From: Psococerastis gibbosa
Lineage: Eukaryota > Arthropoda > Insecta > Psocodea > Psocidae
Reading direction: 5' to 3'
Length of the DNA: 64,000 bases
Assembly (NCBI GenBank): GCA_963971405.1
Contig: OZ020487.1
Coordinates: forward strand, 17,705,344-17,769,343
Positions 27,101 to 35,800 of this stretch are shown here, one piece after another (positions within the stretch are counted from its first letter, which is position 1; the number at the start of each line of letters is the position of its first letter). The translations under genes were made by a program, and so were the position numbers. Below the pieces are notes generated by a model. The model was not told the DNA's origin, did not search any database, and saw only the letters and a program-made list of their open reading frames with translations.

Positions 27101-29757
27101 GCGGCACTAGATGGCGGTAACGCCAAGAGTGGGCGTTGGATAAAACGTAAAAAAAATATAAAATATACCTTATATCTTAAGCAGAGTTGACTTTTTGGAA
27201 CTTACCAAAATCAAATTCTGAGTCATCATCAGTTTCGCTATCGTCGCCGGTGTCAGGGTCAACAACAGGCGATGGAAGACACGGTGGTTCCGATGACGAA
27301 CTGGGTTCATCGTATGTAAAGCCTATGGCAGCTCCCTTTTTTCTTTTCTCTTTTTCCTTGTCCTTTTCTTTCTCAATGACACCATCACTGTTTTGCTTCA
27401 AGGCGATTGGACCAAATTGTTCTTCTAAATAAATTTGGTGAAGAAATTTTTCTTCTTCAACTACAACAGTAAGCAATCCTTTGTAAGCATTACCCATAAT
27501 TTAAATGTAAAATAAGAAGAGGGGAAGAAGGAAAAGAAGGAGCATTATGTACGTAAATCGTACAACTATTAATTTTTTGATACATAAAATAGTTAAAGTA
27601 ACTTTGCCGAAAGCAACAGATGAAATTTATGTACACAAAAAGTTAGTTAAGTTTTGTTTTAGGTTAGCGCGTCCAGCCCGGGGGGGATTTTTGGCCGCTG
27701 CCACTACACCACACCACCTCGGACGATCTTCCACCGCTCGCTTCGCGGGTGCCGGTGGCGTGCACATCTTCGAGCACTTGGTCTCTCCATCTTAGTCTTG
27801 GCCTACCGGGTTAGTTAAGTTTACTGTTAAATAAATAGCTGGAAAAAAAGACGCGTAGATACCTCCCAAATAGTCATTTTGCACTAAAATTCGATAGCGC
27901 TCATAATTTGTGTGACGATCCTCAGTACTAAGCTCTTCATCTGGAGTAGAAGCCTCGGAAGGATGGTCTTGGATATAATCCAAATGAGCACGGACGTCAA
28001 ATCGGTCAATCATTAAATCATGGTGTCCTAAAAATTAAAGTACATCCAGTGAAGTTTTGGTTCTACATCAATAATTTATTATTGCTTTCCCATTTATACG
28101 CAGTATAAGGAAAGCTTTGTGATAGTCGAAATTTCCGATTCCGAGATTTCAAGGGAATTACACGTTTTGAGGTCCCAGGAACCTCTGTCTGTCTGTGCGT
28201 CGATTTCCGGGCAAACTACTCGGTCGATTTTGATGAAATTTTACATGTAGGTTTACAAAAATCATACCTCGGGACAATTTTTTTAATTTGGGGCTAACTC
28301 AATTTGGGGGGTTTTATTCTCAAAACTCCAAAAAACGTCTAAAAAAATTATTTCCCAAAAACGGCTCCAACGATTTCTTTTAAATTCACATATATTGTAG
28401 TTGTTATTAATGTTGATAAAATGCGGGGGTCACTTGCCCCTTTGCTTCTGGGAGTAAAAAAAATAAAAATAACTAAATTTTCATGAAAAATGATTAAAAT
28501 ATAATTTTTCTGCGAAACCTTTCTATCGATGATTTCTACTTTCAGGTATGTTTTAGGTGTTAAATTGAGTAACGAAACCAGACAGGTTGTGTACGTGTAC
28601 GTAGTGCCACTGAAGATGTCGACCTCAGTTGTTGACGAAACGTTTGGAAGCCTACTTTCAAATCGACCACGGCCTATTAGCCCGGATTCTTCTGTCCCCT
28701 TATTAGACTCCGGCCGTGAAAGCCTTCGTCATTATAAACAATCCCATGTTTCCGCATTTGCTGCTGAGCCGCCGAGGTACTACGTATATTACCCATTGAA
28801 GAGGTACGACTCAGAACCCAATAAAACATCTGGACTACAGCTCGACGATGCTAAACTAAGTCGAATTCTATTACCTCAACTAATATTTGAGGGATTCACA
28901 CGGTTGAGTATAATTGAGAGCCTTGCGGAATAGAAGTTCTCAACGGTCTCGGTTTTTATTTAACTTTAAATACCTTGCCAGGGCATCATGACAGATGACG
29001 CATCGCCAGCAGCAGCCACACTGGCATCAATATGAATCTTACATGGTCTCCCGTGAAGCTGTATAAATTGGGTGGGATCCGCTTTCTGAAAATATTCAAC
29101 ATAACTTAACAACAAATATTAGGGAAACATGACAGGTCGGCATCAGCCTATGTTATAGGCACATGCCACTGTAAATAGGGATGCCTCACTAATGGTAACA
29201 AAATCTACTTTATTTTGTAGTGTCACCAATCATCTTAGAAATAAATCACATTGTTCTAAAACTTCTGTAGTGGAGTCCCCCTCCCCATCCACTTACATCG
29301 CCTCCTTCGAGTGCTACCTATGCCTAGGCTTACCATAACCTCACCGCGTTTTAGTCTTCCAAAATGATATGTTTGTCTACGCTGTAACTGGGTGTTTTTA
29401 GAGTTTGTCACCCTTAGAGACATTATTCTATTGTCGCTGGCAAGGGCTAGTGAGGATGATTTGCGTACCTCTAAACGACTAGCACAGCACTGGCATTAAC
29501 ATAAAATCTTATTGTGGAATGTATTATTAGTACCTTTGCATTGGTTAGACCTAATGATGACTAATTACTAATACAAATGTTACCTGCACCTGCTTCTTTA
29601 CATACAAAGTAAATTGATAAAATAAGAACATGCCACATTGATTGTGCAGTTTACTTACAAATTTTTCGTAAAAATTTCGCCTCCTTTCGGCTCTTTTTCT
29701 ATAGTCCACCATCATGCCTCTGATCTTCTTTTCCTGCCTCCGGGCTTCATGCCACAT
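12199..29757 (-). CDS. CLASRP: CLASRP-like SR-related splicing regulator, 15 exons
   Basis: Nuclear SR-related protein of the CLK4-associated (SFRS16/SWAP2) family, which modulates alternative splicing; 722 residues against roughly 670 in human. Coding exons: 29757-29659, 29085-28974, 28027-27863, 27460-27206, 26535-26360, 25746-25673, 25344-25147, 24054-23917, 22497-22408, 18073-17960, 17306-17199, 16696-16595, 15224-15167, 13141-13075, 12611-12199. All joints are GT-AG and phase-compatible. Exon 1 opens with MWHEARRQEKKIRGMMVDYR, the family signature. Exons 2-4 hold the DRY_EERY region (NYERYR, near residues 110-120). RS-rich blocks span about 290-475. A charged helix (TPQEKLKRRMQ, then EREKAEKAEQERQ) spans about 568-632, followed by RD/RE dipeptides. 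Least certain are the exon 13 donor (GTCAGT, chosen to keep frame) and the C-terminus: a GTACGT after PPSR could splice onward. The first ATG is supported by family alignment. Confidence 0.93.
12845..12984. mobile_element. Foldback MITE family F, copy B (CLASRP intron 14)
   Basis: 140-bp palindrome flanked by TTA on both sides. Its arms, including the copy-specific block GATAGTGAGCATGACATTG, are perfectly complementary, and the apical TGACGTGGTAGCAGACATT block is intact. It sits between CLASRP exons 14 and 15. Confidence 0.9.
14463..14792. mobile_element. MITE with about 70-bp inverted ends (CLASRP intron 13)
   Basis: The left arm begins CTGTTTGTTATGGTATAG and the right arm is its near-complement ending CCATAATAAACAG. 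Complementarity extends through CTAATTAAATCTGGCC and GTGAGGGTTGCTGGC. The centre of about 180 bp is unique and non-coding. The superfamily is undetermined. Confidence 0.75.
15840..16362. mobile_element. MITE with GGGGTCTTCACAGTGTT ends and TA duplication (CLASRP intron 12)
   Basis: Ends GGGGTCTTCACAGTGTT and complement, extended by TGTTATCGAGTTAT, flanked by TA (15838-15839, 16363-16364). The flank GAAGGCCACATGTCATAA with ATATCGAAAT resembles an uninterrupted paralogue at 15478-15508, which gives an approximate empty site. Non-coding. Confidence 0.8.
17043..17182. mobile_element. Foldback MITE family F, copy C, next to CLASRP exon 11
   Basis: 140-bp palindrome with GGCGGGGTTTCC ends, TTA on the left and GTA on the right. 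The mid-arm TCATTGCAGAATGCAAATG pairs perfectly with the opposite arm. The element ends 16 bp inside the intron from the 5' splice site of CLASRP exon 11 (exon end 17199). Confidence 0.9.
18253..18846 (+). repeat. Dispersed repeat Y, copy 2, with partial copy to about 19120
   Basis: Starts TTGGTTGTCTGTAAGTCGG and runs uninterrupted through the point where copy 1 carries the 760-bp MITE. A third, more diverged partial copy of the central part follows at about 18895-19120. Located in CLASRP intron 9. Confidence 0.75.
19952..19957 (-). promoter_or_regulatory. Candidate polyadenylation signal of the TMEM69-like gene
   Basis: AATAAA on the minus strand, about 31 nt after the TMEM69-like stop codon. 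The position fits a short 3' UTR and a separate transcript ending inside the CLASRP intron. Confidence 0.55.
19988..20635 (-). CDS. TMEM69: TMEM69-like (DUF3429) membrane protein, nested in CLASRP intron 9
   Basis: Intronless 215-residue ORF. The N-terminus is rich in R/S/T and lacks acidic residues up to about 37, fitting a mitochondrial presequence. About five hydrophobic segments follow (near 82-102, 110-128, 143-160, 162-183, 192-213). The segment ELAYGATILAFLGGANWG matches the TMEM69/DUF3429 core, which reads similarly in the human protein; PQWHKSLR and the last segment also correspond. The molecular function of the family is poorly known. I start at the ATG at 20635; an in-frame extension to 20656 would need GTG. 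A TTTCAG just before the ATG could be an acceptor for a 5' UTR intron. The gene lies between CLASRP exons 9 and 10 on the same strand. Confidence 0.88.
   Translation of the reverse strand: MALVSVLMRRNLAVLANRPTAQRTCISTIYTSNRKQKENATVTNILEKTKSGKVRGADIGKLVSEVLREAQYRKVKEAPQPALVLGAAGLLPFAAVPILTVLNGVAVDGLIFSELAYGATILAFLGGANWGDAVARDKPTLCRLGWAVTPQLLGWTALTLPTSMGLLFTSGGLAAALVHDVLLTETPQWHKSLRFVLTTGAIGSLITTFVLNLVL
21885..22235 (+). repeat. Dispersed repeat X, internally deleted copy
   Basis: Has the TTTACTCGAACATGCTTTCC head and the CTCGGAATTGAAAATTTC tail, but the middle, including the CAGACAGA stretch, is missing. In CLASRP intron 9. Confidence 0.7.
22684..22825. repeat. AT-rich palindromic stretch
   Basis: Almost pure A/T with (TA)n runs and self-complementary blocks such as TATAATATTATATATTATA. 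Could form a hairpin; likely a simple-sequence expansion. Confidence 0.6.
22950..23083. mobile_element. Foldback MITE family F, copy D (CLASRP intron 8)
   Basis: 134-bp palindrome flanked by TAA on both sides. The change CCATTG (where other copies have CCACCG) is present in both arms. One arm lacks 7 nt (GAGCGAG) found in the other, a rare asymmetry. Confidence 0.88.
23477..23618. mobile_element. Foldback MITE family F, decayed copy E (CLASRP intron 8)
   Basis: The arms CCACATACGTCAATCGTCAA are complementary, while the apical block has decayed (GTTTAGCAGACATT against a complement reading GACGTGGTCGCAGAAT). The right end is ACCCCGCC. The left terminus is eroded. Confidence 0.7.
24800..25030 (+). 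pseudogene. LINE 3'-end remnant (CLASRP intron 7)
   Basis: The end block AGGGGGCACAATAGGCC (25006-25022) also occurs near the 3' end of the LINE insertion at 41133-41941, there on the minus strand. Upstream frames (APLWRTVRSAL) look like a retroelement C-terminus but carry stops. A degenerate fragment. Confidence 0.45.
26045..26300 (+). repeat. Dispersed repeat B, copy 2 (CLASRP intron 5)
   Basis: Shares CCTCCTGATTATAGTG, CCACTTGGG, CTACCATGT and GATGCAACTTGGTAT blocks with 1490-1765 and, inverted, with 45440-45655. It directly follows the 3' side of exon 5. Non-coding. Confidence 0.6.
27667..27811 (-). pseudogene. LINE reverse-transcriptase C-terminal remnant (CLASRP intron 3)
   Basis: GC-rich island in AT-rich surroundings. 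The minus strand reads PGRPRLRWRDQVLEDVHAT, the typical linker after a non-LTR reverse transcriptase domain. No other parts of the polymerase are nearby. Base composition unlike its neighbours supports an insertion. Confidence 0.6.
28082..28560 (-). repeat. Dispersed repeat X, inverted, partial (CLASRP intron 2)
   Basis: Reverse-orientation copy from the CCCATTTATACGCAGTATA end through GGTCCCAGGAACC, CCGGGCAAACTACTCGG and the CTATCGATGATTTCTAC block. It is cut off near 28560, where the hypothetical ORF region begins. Confidence 0.7.
28616..28933 (+). CDS. Hypothetical ORF in CLASRP intron 2, antisense
   Basis: A 105-codon ORF starting MSTSVVDETFGSLL and ending LSIIESLAE, of mixed composition rather than repeat-like. 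It is antisense to CLASRP and ends 40 bp before the exon 2 boundary. I recognise no domain. It could be a captured exon, an old transposon fragment or chance. A frame extension to 28529 runs into repeat X and is unlikely to be genuine. Confidence 0.25.
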   Translation: MSTSVVDETFGSLLSNRPRPISPDSSVPLLDSGRESLRHYKQSHVSAFAAEPPRYYVYYPLKRYDSEPNKTSGLQLDDAKLSRILLPQLIFEGFTRLSIIESLAE

Positions 29758-32017
29758 TTTGGAGGACTTTCCCTTTCCCTTTTTAGATGAAATTTTGATT
29801 AATTTAATTTGCCTTTAGAAGAAAAAATTAACTTAATAACTGTCTTTTATTAATACAACATGCATGTTTTGGCGACCATTTTGAATTTGTATTTTCATTT
29901 TTCATTTTCTTTCTTGGCCCAAGAAGCTTGGGGCATGCGCATCATAGAAAAATAAACCTACGCAACCCGCCAAAATTTGAATTATTCTCACAGTTCTGAA
30001 AAATGTAATCACGCTCATAGACAAAAGATGAATAGATCAAACCACTAAATATGGGTCGAAGAAATATTCAGAATCAAATCTTCCTCAAAATAAACAATCC
30101 AAATACTTACTTCTTGGACCGACAAAACAATATAGGCGTAGATTTTTGATTGTTGTAGATAGACCCACCTATTATAGTTTAATCACGTAGCTTCGTATTA
30201 AGATATAATACGTTCAAAATAAATTTTTAGTGGCAAATCGGCATAACGTATAGGTAAAATGGTAAATGGGTAAGAAACTAAGAAATGGAAGTCTTAAAAA
30301 CTGTCCCCAATTTTTTATTTCAAAAACAGAAGTACCTAACTAGGCTAATTATAAAGGCAATGCGAAATCAGTCCAGAGATTTGGGCGCACAAGAAGTGTG
30401 TTCAACTAAGCGCAACAAAACAAAACGACGGTCAGTCAAATCCGTTAAACAAGATTACATGTACCGTACGGTACCAAAACTCAAAAGTTTAGCTCACAGA
30501 ACAACATAATATAGCCAACATGGTACAGCCCATCCATCGGAAAAACTTCCGAAGATTTCTACTCAGTGGGTGAAACAACCATCCACCAAGCCCCATTCGT
30601 ACAATAAAAAAACGTCGGCAATTTTCCGACCCGACCACGATAGAATGGCACTTGGAACACCGTTTATTCGAAAACTTGCAAAAGCGGAACACTGAGTATA
30701 TTAGATTTTAATTCGCGCTCCAAGTGCCATCCTATCGTGGTCGGGTATAGTAGGTTTGCATAGTGTTTAAACAAACGGGTGGTATTTTCACATTTGGTTC
30801 GAAGGATTTCACAAAAGTCCAAGTTTTGGCTTTTTTATTAATGAAACATGAAAGTTTTGAACGAAAAAATTCGAGTACTTAAAACCACAACTAAAAATAA
30901 ATCTAAACAGCTATTAACTGTCCACTCGGCTTATAAAAAATTGCACTCTTTTTTTAGTCACATAATCCCAATTTTATAGTTATTTGCACACAGCCATTGC
31001 TAATTGCACCTTGCTCCCATAAATAACTTGGTTAATTTAATAAAAATGGTCGAACGCATTTAAATCGATTTCACTAGCTTGATTGAAAACAAATTTACGT
31101 CCTTTCATTTTAGACTTGTGCGGTAATAGCTCCTGTTAAGTTTCATGGCACATATCATACATATATATGTATGTATACACATTATATGTATATATCTGTA
31201 TTATAGTATTCTATGATATCACAGTTCTCGTTACAAAATAGGAGTAAACCACATACGTACAGTATAAGCTACAGTACCAATTTTACAGTAACACTTTTAC
31301 GCATGGTAACTACTAACTTCCCTGTGGTAAAATGGGAAATAGGCCTAGATATAAAATTTAAAGTAATGAAACACAACCATGTACATTGGGGTCTCCCCCG
31401 GGGCGATTTTTTTTTAAAAATTAGGCGCAAAATAGTGGGCTTCTTGATACACAATGTTAGGCCAAGCGCGTGACGCTTTACAAGCGCGGGGCCTTAAGCG
31501 GTCTTCTCATTCGCTCATTGTATCAAGTGAAAGCCAAAACATTGCTGGGGAGGGGAGGGGGTTGAATTCCAAACAAACAAAGAAAATTAGACCTTACTTA
31601 TGACCATCCCTGAGATTCTCACATCACACTATAAAAACTGTTACCGTGTAATGACGTATTATTTTTGAAGAAAGCTGGGATGATTACAAGCCAGGCCAAT
31701 TCAATCGTTCAAAATCCTTAGAAGTTTCTAACTAATGGCTCATTTTTATCTGCAAATTTATGTGCTGTCGCAGATTATTGTCTCGGAAGAGCAATTTCAA
31801 ATGAAATCGGAAATTCCCGGAATAATTCAAAGTCAATAATAATTTCAAAGAAACGTCAAACAAAACTAGGAAAGAATTTGATTTACCACAGAAAGTGGCA
31901 TTTTGCTACTAACAACATAATATAGAGAAAATTGGCCATTAGTTAAAAAAATCAAAATTCTAGCAGTTATGATTTTAAGACGTGGCTGACCTACCTGTAC
32001 CAAGAAAATTGACATTT
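29758..32017. other. Gene-free stretch upstream of CLASRP
   Basis: Includes the presumed CLASRP promoter and 5' UTR just above 29757; I see no clear core promoter motif. An inverted repeat with arms CCCGACCACGATAGAATGGC (30633-30652) and complement (about 30729-30748) flanks roughly 75 bp. A short TA/TG microsatellite is at 31155-31200. Nothing else is recognisable. Confidence 0.5.
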
Positions 32018-32244
32018 GGCGGCTATTCCACCATTTCTACCGACGTCGTTTTTCATTGTGCATGTGCATGACGTGGTAGCAGACATCATTTATAAGTCTC
32101 TGCCATATTTTAAGGAGACTATAATGTAGATAATTACCTTATCTATTATAAATTAAGTTATAATATGGTAGAGACGTATTAATGATGTCTGCTACCACGT
32201 CATGCACATGCACAATAAAAAACGACGCCGGTGGAATAGCCGCC
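32018..32244. mobile_element. Foldback MITE family F, copy F
   Basis: 227-bp palindrome with GGCGGCTATTCC ends and TTT duplications (32015-32017, 32245-32247). The mid-arm CATTGTGCATGTGCATGACG block is conserved between the arms. Beyond the apical block the complementarity continues into an AT-rich loop region, as in copy G. Confidence 0.9.
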
Positions 32245-32582
32245 TTTGCACTTCTTAAATAACTAACTTTTAGGTTTTACATGGATATAACTAAGCATCT
32301 TCAAGCCGTTAGGCAGAGATTTCAAAATATTAAGTAAACAAAGCAGGCTTAGATAGTTTCGACTAAATTAATTAACTCCTCGTTTCACAGCAGCAAAGAT
32401 ATGAACATGATAATTCATAAAAATACAAGCTTTAGTAATAAATTTGCAATTTGCAATTCGTCGGACTGATTGCGCTCTAAAGCGCAAATAAAATACGTGT
32501 CATATCACTGCACAAATCAATTTGATACAAAGATCGATTGATTGATGCACATCGAGTGGGGCAGATTAGGCAGCTGCCCATA

Positions 32583-32795
32583 GGCGGCTATTCCACCGAC
32601 CTCGTTTTGCATAATGCAAGTGCTTGACGTGGTAGCAGACATAATTAATAAGTCTCTACCATATTATAACTTAATTTATAATAGATAAGTATCTACATTA
32701 TAGTCCCCATAAAATATGGCAGAGACTTATTAATGATGTCTGCTACCACGTCATGCACTTGCATTATACAAAACGAGGTCGGTGCAATAGCCGCC
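32583..32795. mobile_element. Foldback MITE family F, copy G, at the 3' end of the SGNH gene
   Basis: 213-bp palindrome with GGCGGCTATTCC ends, ATA left and TTA right. The mid-arm GCATAATGCAAGTGC differs from copy F but matches its own opposite arm. It ends 21 bp past the stop codon of the SGNH-like gene, so it should lie in that gene's 3' UTR if the transcript extends this far. Confidence 0.9.
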
Positions 32796-32816
32796 TTAGC
32801 AAGATAATATACGGTA

Positions 32817-35800
32817 TCACATCACTTCACTCTCCCTGATGAATTTTTTCAAAGCGTTCAGTCCAGAAGCATTAGGATGGATCATGTCCACACGTGTATT
32901 TAGTGAAGGGTAGAATTTTTCGTAGTAATCCAGCCGAATGAAACGATTAGTATACTCAAAGACATTTTTTATCTTTTCAGATACCGGTACTGCTGAAAGT
33001 TTATAAGAAAAACGAAATCATGTATCATGAATTAGGCGCACCCACACATTGTGTGAAATTGGTAATAGATATAATAATGCATAGGAAAAACTTGATTAGT
33101 ATTTTCCCTGACATACCCTTACTAACGACGCCAATTTCAATAGATATCTGATACCTATCAAGGTTTCAAGAAGCACCAGTCAAAGTGCCATTGCCAGTGG
33201 CCCTCTGATGGAGGATCTTTGTTGCCTTGTTGACAAATTAAAAAATACGAAAAAGGGATTTCAGTTTTTTCTAATGTTTTGACATTTTTACTACTATTTA
33301 CAATAGTTACAAAATACTTAAAATATGGCGGCATTTAGGTATAAAACAATACCCGTATATATAGTGCCTTACTCTGATATCTACGAATGCGTAATAAAAA
33401 GGAGTTGATTATCAATATGTTATATTGAAGTCGAGGTCACACTGTATATTCAAACTATGTAATACTTAGCTTAGCGCCAACGTCGGTCGCAGCATAGCAT
33501 TGATTAGGTACCTACAAACCTGTCGAAACCACGCCAAACTTGTTGATTAATTTGTCCGTCTTTCTTTTAGAGGGTGCTCACCGTAGATATTTGGCACATC
33601 GGCATTCATTTTTATAACTTCCTACATAAAGCTACATTTCAATCGTTCGTAGCTTAACCATTGTCGCCAACTTGGCGAACATTTTCATAAAATTTTAAGT
33701 TAATTTAAGTTTAAGTAAATGACTATGAAAGAGCTTACAGTTTTGTCGTGGTGCGTTGCCACCTTTTTCATTCATTGAACTATTGAACGAAGAGATTGGG
33801 TCATCATGGTGTAGTGACGACTTAGGCTTTTTGGACTCACTAAACAAAAACAAATGTAAGTAAATAACGAGACAAGACAAAGCGATCTGGTATTCAAACT
33901 TCTTTTTGTTGACAGGAAATAATGTAAAAATACTTTCGGTTAGTCAATGTATAGCCTATACTTATTGGGTCAATTTTTCATTTAAATATGAGAGTCACAT
34001 GTGCATAACTAATATTGTTGTTTTCTTGTCTATACAGGTATATGTATATGCTGTATTTATGCTGTATTATACATCACCCATATTATTATAATACATAGTT
34101 GTTATACATTTTCATGTACAGTACCGGTATTATAGTTAAAAAATTCGATCCTTTAGTAATTTATTTCATAGTCAGAACTTTGCAATACGTTAATTACAAA
34201 TCTTCAAATCAAATGTGATTTTTGGCCTCTTCATATCGCGAAAGATTCGAATTACAAGTGCAACACATTTCCACCGTTTTCCCACCCTAGGGGACCCCTT
34301 GAACCTTGATAAACCTCTTACCGTAGTTTAACTCTTTCGACCCGCATGGAACACGTCTTGTAACCCATAGACACCTTAAAATATTCAGGTGACTCGCAGT
34401 CGACCCAAAATAGCATTTAACTCAGTTAAAACCGGAATTTACACTCGTCATGGGGTCCCCCGCACGTAGTTTTAGTACAACTTTGCCCTACTGTAGAGTC
34501 TAGACCAAAAAAGGGTCGCATAAGCCCCAAATGTGTTCGGAAAAAGCTAAAATACGATATCGTCAAAAAAACTAATTCTGTCTCGAGACGGCAGATTTAA
34601 AATTTTCAATTCTGTATCACTGTTAATAAAGTATGTCAGTTGACTTTCTCACGGAGTTGCCTGAATTTATTCGTACGGGTCCTTAGCTGAAAGGTTCACT
34701 TACTCTGGCAATTGTAATTGTAGTCGGCGCCAAAATTTGTAGTCTATGAAGCAGGGTAATTGTTTAGCAGACACGTCGTCATCACTGCTGTCATCTTCCT
34801 TCAAGGCTTCTTGTTTGTTAACTCTGTTCAAATAACGGCAAACTAATGTACGAAATTTCCCATCGTTCTCTTCATCAGAGGAATCAACATAATTCTCCGA
34901 TAGCTTCAGTGTTTTTCTTGGATATTCTGAAACTATATAAATTTGGTTACAATTCAGGAAAACATACTGCGAACCACACTACTAGCAACTAGCACTGTTG
35001 TCCATTAAAAAAATTAAGTTAGCATACAGATATAAAGCCTTTTTTGTCAAAATTATACCCTTTTTTGGAAAAATTCTAATTATTCGAACGGGGACCAGTT
35101 CAAATTTTATAATGTTGTTCTTATTGGCGAGTAAAATGACTAAATTCTATTGCGCCATCACAATCCTATATAAACAACACCCAAGGAGTAAGGCTTGATA
35201 TTTCCAGCAGCTGAGATATCCTCCTATAAACCTTAATGTTGTGCTCCTCCCTTCATGTTAAAGTTACCTAGTATTCGTAATTGGTCCGAGTGTTATAGCC
35301 GCATCAGAAAATCAGAGCAACTTTATTAAATGCGCACAGTCCACATCAAACGAAATAAGGAGTCCCGACCGAGGCGAAATATGATTTTTAATCCCTACTA
35401 CAATGTTGTAACACTTTTTCTTTGTATCTACAGGCACAACTAGTACAGTGCTGGTTACTTATTATAATTATGCTAACTTAATGAACTTATGAGTACCATT
35501 AAAAATGTTACCCAGACCGACCTCGTATAGAAACGGTACCTTCGAGCAATTCTTTTTTACCCCACAATTAATCAAAGAAAAGGTATCTGAGGTACCTCCA
35601 CTAACACTATCCTTGTAATCAATCTTCCGTTTAAGTGTAGGCGGAGCTGCTAATATGGGGCAATCGTGTTTGAGGAAAACCGATGTAATATCCAAAACAC
35701 GAACTTTGTCAGGGGGTGACTCCAAGCTAAGTAGAAACTGGTTGAACCCGCGCACTACCTGTAGCCAAGAATAATATAAAAATTAAGTACCGTACATCAA

